A stretch of 64,000 nt of DNA, taken from Nissolia schottii (lineage: Eukaryota; Streptophyta; Magnoliopsida; Fabales; Fabaceae). Where the stretch lies: assembly GCA_003254905.1 (NCBI GenBank), contig QANU01034095.1:364219-428218 (forward strand), written 5' to 3'. Positions 10,818 to 22,700 of the stretch are shown one piece after another. Position 1 is the stretch's first letter; every line of letters begins with the position of its first letter. The notes below the pieces were generated by a model. The model saw only the letters and a program-made list of their open reading frames with translations. It had not been told where the DNA came from and did not search any database. Position numbers and translations under genes: made by a program.

Positions 10818-12891
10818 ATGTTTGGATTCTATCACACCCCAACTTAAGAGGTGATCGGCATGCAAGGAACTAGTTCCCAAGCCTCTGGAATACTTTTCAT
10901 AAAAACATGCACTTTAACTTAATTAAAAACAAATGAAACTTTCTTTTTTTGAATAAACATAAACCCTTTTATGTTAAATATACATGATAAAATACGCCAT
11001 TAGTCTGAGGATCATACTTATATACAATTAGTGCACTCTAGACATGACTTGATTACAAAATAAAAATAAACTAACAATTCCTATAGGTAGCTTCACCTCA
11101 AGGTGAACTGCTGACTCTTGTATTCTGACGACCCTACACTGACTATAAACTCCATGCTCTACTATGCTGCTTCGAAACCTGTAACTGGAGAGGGAGGTTG
11201 AGGGGTGAGAACTCTGGGAAGAGTCTCAGCGAGAGGTCGTCCACACGACGACATGAGACACTTCGAAAAAAATGCATGACATGCAGATGTAATACATAAT
11301 ATATATAACAAGCATAAAACATTTTTATAGTAGTAACTAATACATAAAGGCATTTGAAATCATAATCAGTTGGGGAGTTCTCTAAATATACGTTTCGAGC
11401 ATTACGGTTTAGTTGTTCCTGAAATGTCTGGGTTTTACAGTCTTGCCTCTAATCTACATGATACATGACATCGGACATCATGAGCTGCCTTGTCCAGGAT
11501 TTACGGTCTTGCCCCTAAGTCTACATGAATCCTATTCTACTTTACGATTATACAAGGCATATCAGAGTCAACGTAAGCTGTCGCTGACTTACAGTTTTAT
11601 CGTAGATACACTCCCATGAAAATAGTTTTAAATATATAACATAACATGATAACATAATCCTTATACTGATAGCATAACATGACTTAATATCTTTAAGTGT
11701 TTTATCTTTGAAAAAATAAAGGTAGACTAAGATCTCATGCTCAGAGAGGTTTCTAGGTAAGAGAGGTGTGTCAAAATGGACATCTTAAGTACCAAAGTCT
11801 TGTCGTTAGTCAGAACATTTCCTTAACATAAGTCTTTTCCTACCATAATCTTTCCTTAACCATGATCTTTTATTAAGGGTTTAATTAAACAATATGAATA
11901 TCTATATTGCTTAATACTAATCATACACACAACATGAATACAATTAATGCAGTAAAATATGTGGTCACATGCTATTCTAAAATAGTTTTCATGATTTTCT
12001 AAAATAGCTTCATAAATATCTTCGTCATAAATAAAGAGTTTCTAAATAAATAATCATGAGAAAATAACTAATTAAATAAAAGAATAAATAACTTCATAAA
12101 TATATAAATAAAACAATAAATTTTACCTCTTAAGATTTTATAAAACATGCATAAATAAAATAATGCTAAAATAAATAAAATAAATAAATAACTTTAAAAA
12201 TAAATATATGGTCTAAAAATAGACCATGAAGAAAGTCACTCACCTTAACATGACTGGCCGCTAAGGAGCACTAAGCTGGGAGCTCCTGACACCCTACGTG
12301 GAGGCACTGCTTCCTCACGGACCAAAAACGAGAGGGAAAAACCAAATAAAAATATAACTAGAGTAAAAAGTCTCATAAAAGTGTGATCTCTTAAGTTTTA
12401 GAGTGAATTAGTAAGTCTAAACATTTACGAGAAGCTTCTATATATAGGGGAAAATGAGACCCCATTCTATCGCTCTAATCGATGTAGGACTAATTTCCCG
12501 ACATGCTGCAATGCTCCTACATGCGGTGCCGCTGCAGCGTGCTGGCTTTCCTGTATTACATCTTGCGCGAGATGGCTACACGTTTCACGTGAGATGAAGC
12601 CCTTGACTAGCGTCTAGCACGAGATGCACCCTACGTCTCGCGCAAAACGTGCCCCCCTTTTTTTTTCTCTTCTCAGGGTTGTTATAGATTCATGGATTGG
12701 ATGGAAGGGAGTGAAATGAAAGAGAATAGAAAAAGTGAAATAGAGTCTAAGGTTATGATCCTACTAATTTTTAATGCAATCCACATCCTTAGAAACTATT
12801 CACTCCCTTCAAACTATCAATCCAAAAATGGAGCCCAAGAGAATTTTATGGGCTTCCATTCCACTCCCCTCCAAACCACCAATCTAAACAT
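10818..12891. mobile_element. MITE interrupted by a solo LTR
   Basis: The short left piece (10818-10829, ATGTTTGGATTC) and the right piece (12687-12891) join into an inverted-repeat element of about 210 bp. The right end (AATCTAAACAT) is the imperfect inverse of the left end. Further in, GGAAGGGAGTGAAATG near 12702 pairs with CATTCCACTCCCCTCC near 12857. The middle is a separate solo LTR flanked by GATTC. The superfamily is not certain; I could not fix this element's own target duplication. Confidence 0.6.
10830..12686 (+). mobile_element. Solo LTR, about 1.86 kb, probably Ty3/gypsy-like
   Basis: The element begins TATCACACCCC and ends TTGTTATA. It is flanked by a 5-bp direct repeat GATTC (10825-10829 and 12687-12691). 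Many plant LTRs begin TGTNACACCC and end TGTTACA, so the ends look like TG and CA changed to TA by C-to-T decay. No internal retroviral-type coding sequence is present, so this is a single LTR left by recombination. A TATA-like CTATATATAGG lies near 12438, fitting plus orientation. The stretch 12480-12660 is GC-richer, with repeated CTCGCGC / GCGCGAGATG motifs. Confidence 0.65.
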
Positions 12892-13077
12892 GGCTTAAAG
12901 GGGTCGAAATGATGTCATTTTTCTTAGTGGGATAAGTAGGAGTGAAAAAGAGTAACACATGGTGAGTGAATATGTTAATAGTGTCACATAAGCCATTTAA
13001 CATGACAGATCAACTCACCAAATAAAGAGAAACTAACTTGACTCACATTTAAATAAAAAAAAAAGACGAGGACTAAC

Positions 13078-14222
13078 TGGGGACAACAACATGAACCCTA
13101 CCCGCGGGCCACCCGTCCTACCCAACCCGCTTAAGGCGGGTTAAAAACTCACCCCGAAGTGGGGTGGGTAAATGTAGGGCGGGTTTTGTCTGTAGGGCGG
13201 GACGGGGTAGGGTATAGGGTAAACCCGCCCCTACTCGTCCCGCACCCTATATATTACATATTATAAATAAATAAATAATATAATAAACAATTATATAAAA
13301 CTTTAATAAAAAAAGTAAAAACTCGACAATTCACAAACTTAATCTTGTGCTACTGCGGCACTTTTCAATTCAAATCTAACTACAAACCTAATTCCTCCAT
13401 CTCTCTTTAATGTGCCACTTTGTTTCTCGTCTCTCTATCTGGGGGCTCTGTTCCACCATGTCACCAGCCACCAACGGGACGATCACAGGCTCGTCTCTCT
13501 CTTTCCAACTCTTTAAAAAATTGCTAGAGATGTATTTGCTATACATGTGACTATTGTTGCTCCTGAATCCGCATTTAGTGCGAGTGGTCGCTTGATTGGC
13601 CTTCATCATGCTAATCTACATGAAGACATAATAGAAACTTTGACGTGCTATCAAAATTTGTTGTGGTCAAGTACTATGGACAAAGGTAAATTGTTTTATA
13701 TGTTTTATCTATTTTTTTTTAATTTTGATTTTCTAATAACAATAGTTGATTTATTAATGAATTTATTATGTTTAATTTGTAGGAGAAAAGATATTACTAT
13801 GGATGGTTATCAATTGGTTAATAATGTAGAAGACGATGTGGATAGTGAAGAATGATAGCTTCAAGAGTTGAGAAGTTGCACAAGAGACAAGAAGTGGCTT
13901 TTTTTGTTACTAGAAATTTATTTGAAATTTATATGTATCTTAGATATTTCTCTATGACTTGTTGAAAAGTTGGTTGTTATTTGTCTGTTATTTGCTTGTT
14001 ATTTCATTTTTATTACTATTGAATCCTTCTATATTTAGTCAATGTTAAATGTTAACATTTGTTGTATTTTATTATATGATTATGTTAATATGCATGTGGA
14101 TTAAATTTTATAGTATTTTAACACTCGCAAGTACAGGTGGGGCGAGTAGAGGTTAATGCTAATGGGATACGGGACAAGAAACGGGTTAAGGTAAAATCCA
14201 CCCCACCCCGTTGCCATCCCTA
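13078..14222 (+). mobile_element. Non-autonomous hAT element with a transposase remnant
   Basis: This 1145-bp element is flanked by a perfect 8-bp target duplication GGACTAAC (13070-13077 and 14223-14230), the hAT length. The right end read inward is TAGGGATGGCAACGGGG, a common plant hAT terminal repeat. The left end is a decayed match. Subterminal regions are rich in GCGGG / CCCGC motifs, as hAT ends often are. Its right terminal repeat matches the ends of the element at 42856-43592. Confidence 0.88.
13500..13856 (+). pseudogene. C-terminal hAT transposase remnant (dimerisation domain)
   Basis: About 60 codons from 13500 to 13687 match the hAT C-terminal dimerisation domain: ARDVFAIHV, then APESAFSASGR, then a helix ending near CYQNLLW. 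The block corresponds to the conserved ESAFS-x-x-GR region of hAT transposases. An apparent intron (GTAAATTG near 13686 to TTTGTAG near 13781) separates it from a short final acidic exon ending at 13853-13855. The BED zinc finger and the catalytic region are absent, so it cannot transpose by itself. Confidence 0.75.
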
Positions 14223-14230
14223 GGACTAAC

Positions 14231-17200
14231 AAAGACTCTTTTTTTTTTCTTCCCTTAGAGACCACGTTGACCAATTGATGATTTTTTTATTTTGGTAATA
14301 CCCATTGATGATTTAATAAGGATGAAATTAAACATTTACTTTTTAATCAAATAAAGCTATACTTTTTTTTATAATATATTCGAGTCTATTGATCATATAC
14401 CATAATCTTTGTATAAAAGCATGAAAAAATATCTTAATATTTTATATGATAATATTATGTTTGATGTATTAACATTACTTGAGAAGATAGAGCTCATACA
14501 TGATATAAGTAATAAAAAAATAAATTGTGAAAGACTAAACATAATCTTATGTCAATTTTCATATCTCATCTTTCATATTTGATTTCTCATTATTAATTAA
14601 AAAAAGTAAGACCTATACATAAAAAAAAAATTGATATAATGTTAAAGTATTGCAAATTGCATTCAACTCCAAAAAGGGGACAATGTTGTACTTGAAAAAC
14701 TTCGTTGTGTTAGTCAATTCGTGTTTCAAGTGACTCCCTTCGATATTGCGTTGTCAACAATAACAACAACACAACTGCCTCCCATTTATGTAGATGCCAC
14801 CATTCCCCTGGACACCAACAATTCAGGCATAGTCACAAGAGACTATGAATGTACTCTCATAATCAAGGACAAATATATCATGCTAACATGTACTATCGCA
14901 ATTTACTTTGGTTCTCAACAGCAAGTAGCTCAATTGATATTCTTAATATTGTGTTTTGAGTCTGTAAGATGGAGTGTACCCATTATTGTATTTATTGAGG
15001 TTTATTGGCTATTTTAGCGGAGTAAAGTGATTTTGCCAAAACATACAACCAACTTTCTCTATCTAAAAGATTAAGATAGAGTAATGGAAGACATGACTGA
15101 ATGATTTGTGTGTTTTGAGCCTATGAGATGATGGAGTATACCCATTATCATATCTATTGAAATTTACAGACTATTCGAATGAGCTAGAATGATTTTGCTA
15201 AATGAACATCCTAATAGAGATAAAATATATACTTTTCGGTGCAAAAATAGTAATAATTTGAATGCTAACTCACAAATTTTAGAAATGTGATTAAATGGAA
15301 AAGACTCATCCTCTCTTAACTAAATGTCAGAGATTCAATTTTTAGCTTTAAATCTGCACTGATGGACACGCTGATCGTGAAAAAAAGTAATTTTATATTA
15401 ATTTTATTGAGTCAACAATGGGCAGTACTAGTTATATTCAAAATATTTTAATGAGTTGGCATATTTATGTCTGTAAAAGCCAATAAACAAGTCGGTGAGC
15501 AGTTTCATTTCTCCAATGACATATACAAGAGAAAGATGTTACATGAAAAACAATGATTTCAGCACTAAAACGTGGTCACTTTTTCAGTGTCCATGTCTTC
15601 AAAATTCACATCGAACATTCACTCACTTTCTTCACCATAAATCAGTTTCTACACCATTAATTAAATAAAAAATTGAATCGGATGGTTAATATTATAGGAA
15701 GAATAATTATAATGATCTACTTATTATTGTTTGGAGTATCACGTAGTCTTCAGATATTCTTATTTAATAATAAAAAAATTATAACAAATTAAATTACCTA
15801 AATATCCAAGGCCCAAAGCTTCTCGACACAATCCAAACCCTGCCCCTCATTGCTGCCCTCACCTCCACTTGATGTGCCACTGGTGACTAAATCCTCAATT
15901 ATTAAGCAACCATGACCAGGGTCGAAATCACCTTCAATTGCTTTAGCAGTGGCCTAGTCTTTGATTTTCTTGTGGTGTTACTACACAAGTTGCGATGGGT
16001 AAGGCACCCGACACACAAGGTCAAAGGAAGTGGAAAAGACAGGAAATTAACGTTTGAGAGATTTTTCCAAGGAGAGAACGGTAAAAAACAATGAGGTATA
16101 CCCACATCTACCTCCCTGAAATGTTTGCTGAGATTTGTTTCCTTTTGCATTTTAGTATTTGTTGTTAATTGGTTTAGTTGCTACTCTTCTCAAATTTTGT
16201 TCTGTAGAGTGGCAAAGAAAGGAAATTTTGAATTAAAAGGAGGGGTGAAATGGTCTTTTCAAAATTAAATAAAAATAACCAAAAAAATAAAACATGTTAC
16301 AACCTAGCTAATTAAAGTAAATGTACCTGATATAGCGGGTCATATAAGGTATGTACATTCAATGTGTGCTTTTATGAGGTGCACACCAAAAACATAATCA
16401 TAAAATGTCTTGAAGGAAAGAAGAATTTGTTTCAATTGACAAAGACATGGGTCTAACCGTCAAAGACAAACTCTTGGGATATTAAAATCTCATTATATTT
16501 CGCCTTTGCATGCAATGTTGGTCATTAAAATCCCATCACTCACTGTTGGTCATGAAATGTTTTTCGACTCTAATAAATAAGGATTGAACCTCACATTACA
16601 TAATTAAAAAGAAAAAAAAAAGTAAGCTACCACACTATCAAATCCTGTGATTGTTTCGCCTCCCCTTCTTTTTTTGCCACCTTTGTGTTCGATATTTTTA
16701 TGTCAACGTTCTTTTGTAGTATCTTGTGAACTTTCCTCACTAATGGGCCTTAGCCTAAAATTATTTTAATTATTTTGGGCCTCAATATCTGCGGATCCCC
16801 TTCTAGCGGAGCCTTGAAGCATTAGAACGAAAAGAAGGAACAGTAAAAGCCTTAGAAAAAAATATATGTTTTTTTGTCCCTTGTAAATTTTCACTTAACA
16901 TGATAAAGGTGAGGGAAATGGGGGGAAGAAAGAAGCAGGTGAAAGCATGTGAATGAGGTCGCTTTGCTAGCAGTAGTGGGAACGGCGACTAACTGAGCTG
17001 TAGTGAATAAGAAGACAACAAACGTAAGTTGGGAGCAGTCCAGAAGTAAACAGAGGAAGCAATAATTGGGTTAATCTTGTCACACGCGTGACATGAAAAT
17101 GACATGTGAGTCAGCAATTAACGACTTAATATGGCAGTAAGGACTAAAACCTTACAAATTTATTTTATGAGGGACGAGTTTTAACAAAAAAAAATTATGA

Positions 17201-17263
17201 GGGTTAAAACATAAAATTCAAAATTTATGAGAGAATAAAAAGATATTTAACCCTTTAACGTGA
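14231..17263. other. Intergenic DNA
   Basis: I see no supportable gene. An open frame at 14721-15017 has no family motif and no neighbouring exon. The rest is AT-rich, with short stretches of low-copy-looking sequence and no clear element ends. Confidence 0.55.
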
Positions 17264-17460
17264 CATAAGTTAATATTTTTTTAATATAATATTTATGAAG
17301 AAGTGTATCATAGGCTCATCCTTAAATTTCTAAATCTTATAAGTTGATTATCTCAATGATTTAACTAGTAAAAAGTTTGTTAAAATCATAATAAAAATGA
17401 AATGATAATAAAATTAGATGAATTTAGTTTTAAAAATTGTTAAAAATAAATAAATTTGGT
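17264..17460. mobile_element. Truncated third copy of the MULE-type MITE
   Basis: The block shares the middle and right part of 7413-7792 and 8328-8680: TATTTATGAAGAAGTG, then CTTATAAGTTGA, AATGATTTAACTA and AAAAATAAATAAATT in the same order. The left end and the terminal repeats are missing, so no target duplication can be assigned. Confidence 0.65.
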
Positions 17461-18840
17461 GAAAAGGGGTAAAAATTCCATTGGACATAAAAATAAAATA
17501 AAAAACCATTGCCTTCAATAAAAGATGGCAAAGGAAAAATTTAGTAAAAGATACTTAGGAAAGTGAATCTTTTGTAGAAATATTGGTTTTTCAGTTTTTA
17601 CGACTAACCAAACATTTTATAAACATGACATCTTATGATGTGCTTGCGAGTTTTATTTTGAAGGGAAATAAAAGGTTTTGCAAAACTTAATCATAGTTTT
17701 TAACATATATTAAGTCTCAAAAACATTTCACTTCTTTCTTTTTCCTTCAAAACAAAACTTGCAAACATATTCTAGTCACACAAATAAATTAATAATATAT
17801 GTCTTATCCAGACCCTTCTACGATACTTTATACAAGTTTATAGGTACCATTTATAATTAGATTAAATTAAATTAAAAAAAGTAATTATTTATAATTATAA
17901 TTAAATCCTTTTATTAAATTTTAATTGCACAATTTTTCATTTTTAAATCTCTCCCTCCCATGTCAAACAGCCTCACAATTCTCCAAGAAAACTCACGTCT
18001 TAATGTAAGATGATTGGAGGATTTAGTTTATCTTTACATTTCTTTTGTGACCCACAATTTCTCAAATTCAACATTACTTATTTGTATCAAATAAAAACAA
18101 AAATCAACGTTACTTATGAACGTTACCCACATAGCAATTAACCTTTCCCATGTCCTCATCAGTATTATAGCATATAAATATCACACGGTATTTCAGCAAG
18201 AACTGAGTGGGTATCTTAGACTCTTATAGCATGAACTAGAAATTATCTATTTTCTCAAATCGATATTATTTTTGAAGAATGGGTGGCAACAAAGCTGTAA
18301 GTGGAAGTGATGGAGAGGGATCGCCGTTGTGAAGCGGTGTGACAGGTGAGAGATTGAGAGATGGATTAAGTGTGTGGTTTAGTTAAGGTTAAAAATTAGA
18401 AATTGTGAAATTAAATTTTTAGTGAAAGGACTCAATCATAATTACAAACCATTAATTTTTTTAGATTTTAAATTTAATATAATTTAATGAAATATTAAAT
18501 TATTAGTAGTCCACATAAACTCGAGTACAGTGCCCATTAAATTGCAAAAGGGATGGTAGAATTCTCCATATTCATTTACACTCACAAAAATATAGATATT
18601 TATAAAGTAAGATTCTCAGAAAAAAATTATTTATGTTAATAAAAAAAATCATATTATAATTCATTGTGGGTGAGCATGTATATGAAATTTACATGTATAA
18701 ATTAGTGGATATTTACATCCCCTAACCTTTTACTCAATTGTAAATAGTACTTTAAACTTTTAAATCTTTCAATTTAACCCTTTAATTTTTAATCACTTGC
18801 AAATAGCTACCATCAATCATCAAATCTCACAATTATAATC

Positions 18841-19700
18841 TTAAAACTTTAATTTAGAACCACTAAAAGTTATAAAAATTTTGAAATTATTGCCTGAACC
18901 TGACACTAATTCATCAACCGGAGATTCCACACATGTTTTACTTGTCCCTAAACTCGACGAAGGGCTATCATACGAACCATCCTTCTCTCCGTTGTTTGTT
19001 AGGGGGAAACCCAACAAATTGTTCCTAATTGTGTGTGTTTGTTTTTGTAAGTCTTGCAGAATCCTTGTTTTTCTCAATAAATAGGGCTAATTGGAGACTG
19101 GCCCACAAGTAACCTCCTTGATTCACTAGTTTTCATTCCACTTCCCAAAACATCGATCCTCCACGCCCCTAGTGGTTGAGAATTGAAACTAGCATGCATG
19201 ATTGCCAATTGCTTCAGCATACGAAGATTGAAACTTTCCATCTTCCACCGCGGACCAGGGATGAATGACTACATCCTAGAGAGAGCTGAGCGCCAAATTC
19301 CAATTCACCGCAATCTCCCTCCTCCATGAGAATACTCCATATTTAATCACATTGATTATCCGTTGACCATTGTTTCATCTATTTGGATCACCTCCCTCCA
19401 TTCTTCACCTGGTTTCCTAAATTAAGTTACTTTCAGTCCATGCTTGCCAAGGCATTCCACAGCTAGCATTCAATCCAAGTTCTCCTAATATGCATGGCAC
19501 ACTTCATCTTAACTCCATTTGTAGAATTCTTCAAGATATTCACTTGAGATATATATATCTTCTCTTGATCCCAACACTTAATTCCCCTCATCTTGTTAGT
19601 TTCCATTGCTGTTTGTAACCTGAGCTTGCATTGGCTTCCTTTTTTCCTCCAAATTCTCCTCCCTCGTGCCATTGACCGACCCGGCAGATTCTTCATTTTC
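18841..19700 (-). pseudogene. Decayed LINE ORF1 fragment
   Basis: Read on the minus strand, three frames together show pieces of the plant LINE ORF1 (DUF4283-type) pattern: RTWIEC, then GMPWQAWTESNL in another frame, then EEWREVIQIDE. In intact LINEs these follow one another as WIE-x-GIP-x-x-AW-x-E and WG-x-V-x-x-ID. Stops and frameshifts separate them. The minus-strand frame at 18841-19077 may be the downstream low-complexity part. The match rests on short motifs, so confidence is moderate. Confidence 0.4.
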
Positions 19701-22700
19701 CATTTTCCAAGGCCTTTTTTTTGTGTCCCTTCTAATAGTTTGTCCTTTCCACTCTCAGATTGCTTTCATCGCCTCATTCCTCCACTTAATTATATCTGAT
19801 GAATGCGAACAAACATTTACTATTTCTCTTCTCCCACTCCTTGATATGTATATATATATATATAGATGCCAATGGTCTCTTCATGGTGAGTGACTGAATA
19901 ACTATTGTAACCACCCTCTAATCATGGACCGATGCAGCTAGCTTATCCACAAAAATAGACAAGACCTTTTGCAAGATCCCATTTTGCTGATTGCTACATG
20001 CTACCCGTTGAACCTTCCAACTCTTCTTTTCCACTCTCTCTCCATCTCTAAGAAAAGCATAAATAATTTGCAAAGAAAGAACTACGCGTTCCAAAAGAAT
20101 TAAGAAGAACTAAAACACAAATTGATGATAGCCCATTATATTACTCAGGCTTTTCATCAAACTACTTGTATGCGTTAATTCGAATGCACTCGTTCAACCA
20201 TCAAAATTTCACATAGTTTTACATCTTAAGACAATGGGGGACAGGGCTCAAAGCTTTACATCTTTCCAAAACACCCCCTACGAAAGGGTAGTGTCCTCTG
20301 AGCTTTACTTGGAGAACAGGAGTTAAGTTACTACTGGTATGATGAAAAAAAATGATTGCCTGAATTCATTCTTCTTCTTCTTCTAATTGAAGTTATTTTG
20401 TGATTGTAGAAGGAGACATTTTTTATTTGGAGACACTGGTTGGAGTGGGGTTCTCTACAATATGAAAACTAACCATTCATGATTTTCGACCTGATGGAGG
20501 CGGTGAAGGATTTCATCAAGTTTCTCGGTTAATAAGGTTAGGGTGCCGTATGGGGGGAGGAGAAGAAGGAGAACCCTTTTTTTTTATGTTACTTCAACAA
20601 CAAATTTTGCCAATATACATGACTAACGTACACAAATATAATAAAATGTAAGTCTTGTTGTAGAGTACAATAATTATGTGAGATTTATATGTACTCATGT
20701 CTTATTGTATTTGTGTATGTTGTCCATGTGTATCATTCAATAGCATTACTTTTTTAGAGTTCAAACTAGAGCACCAAAGTTGATGCACTACACTATAAAA
20801 GGGGGAAAATAACTAAAGAGAGAAAATTCTTCATTCCTTCCATTTAGGGATAAATCCTCAACAAATAAAATAGTACATACATGACACATGAGAATGAATT
20901 ATCTCATGTTATTTTCTCACATGACATGATCATATTTAATCTCTCATCATTTATTTAGAATGTAAGACTATCAATTAAGAAACTGATGGTAAAAAGTCAA
21001 ACATGATCTTATCATATGAAAAAATAAAATGAGAGGATTTATTTCCCAATACACAAATTGCCAAAAGGGCAAAATACCTTGCTACTTAATCATTATACTA
21101 TCATTCCTAAGATTACGTTGTGTCCCTATGCCTACTTAATTATAGCTCATGACAACTTTCTATTCACAATGGTACTCATGCAAGTAATCATCCCAACCCA
21201 AAAGACATGGTGCGCACTCTGTTGGGCTTAATGGGATTGGGCTCTTCATTCTGGTCTTCGTCATTGTCAGCAATTGGGCTGCTATCAATAATTATCTTAA
21301 AATTATCAATTTTAATTGTCATTCTAACATTATTACTTTATTTTTATATTCTAAATTTTGTATATCTATAACTCCCTCCTTTTATGTGTCAAGAGTTATT
21401 TTAAAAGATTATTTTAATTTCAAATTGGTTATTGCTTATAATTTCAATAGGACATGAATTAGTCTAAGCTAGTTTTATCTTTATTTGCATTATCAAATTT
21501 AGATAATTTGTTCTCACTTTCACTTCACCTCTTTATAGCTAATCATATTAATATTTTTAAAATAGTATCTGGTCTTTTAATTTAACTTTTGTAAAAAGAT
21601 CAAAATTATTAAATGATTCTTTTTAAGACGGATGGACCAAAAAATAAGAGTGATAATAATGTTACCCAATCATAGTGATAGTTGGAATATATATGAAGGG
21701 GGAACCGAGTTTTTATATTTAAAAATTATTACACATATCATATCGCATCATTTAATTTTTTTAACAAATTTTCTAGGCAATTTTCATAAGATATTGGGGC
21801 ATCTTTTTGTTTATGTGATCTTGCTTCCTTTTGTTTGTTTGTGCTACTATACACCGCCCTATGTTTGTTTGCCGTTATAAATATTTGGGTTGATAATGAT
21901 GTTTTAAATGTTGAATTATGCAATTCATGATTAGATCGATGAAAAAATCAGTTTTTTCAAGTTGTAGTTGTCAGAAAGGGAAGGCAATTTTAATAATTTA
22001 GGACCACAAAAGGAACTATATATAAGGAAGAAAAGGATATGTCATGGAAAAATCTACCAAGTGCCCTACGAGAAGGTATCCTATATATCCTTCCATTATT
22101 ACTTTATAGAAAAAAGGAAATAGTACTAGCAAATTAGAAAAGATGTCTAATGAGCAAAGCTGCCCCTTAAACAAATTGGCAGTGCAGCCTTCACATAAGT
22201 CAGAAGAACAGAACCACAAGGTATCATAAACTAAGGTAAAGGGAACTTAAATCTTTATAATCAATATGACAAATATCCATCCTCTTCATCTTCAAATTTC
22301 ATAAGTATATATTTCCATAATCAAGAATATGCTTATACTTTCACTTTTGTTTGCCTTTCTATCATTTTCATTTATTGAAGAAACTAAATAATTATGTGGT
22401 GAAATCTCCTGTAAAAGGCAATTATATTGTAACTGATCTCTAGAGAAAGTTCAGCTGAGATACCTCAGTATATGTAAATTATGTGTCCCTTTATTTTATT
22501 TCTATTTCTATAAAGGAAACAAAAGCGATCATATTTATTATATGTGGAATTTTACTTTGTTGCATTGTTTCTTTGTCTTGACAAAATTATTAATATATGA
22601 GTCATGTTATACGGAATTCGACCAAGATCCAATTGAGATTCTGACTTCTAAGAGTCTTTTAACAAAAATTGATTAAGATTTTAAAAAGGAATAAAAGTCT

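Noticed and set aside
14721-15017. 98-codon plus-strand open frame
   Set aside because: Starts with ATG but has no recognised domain, no signal peptide, no adjoining exon and a hydrophobic end typical of AT-rich random frames.
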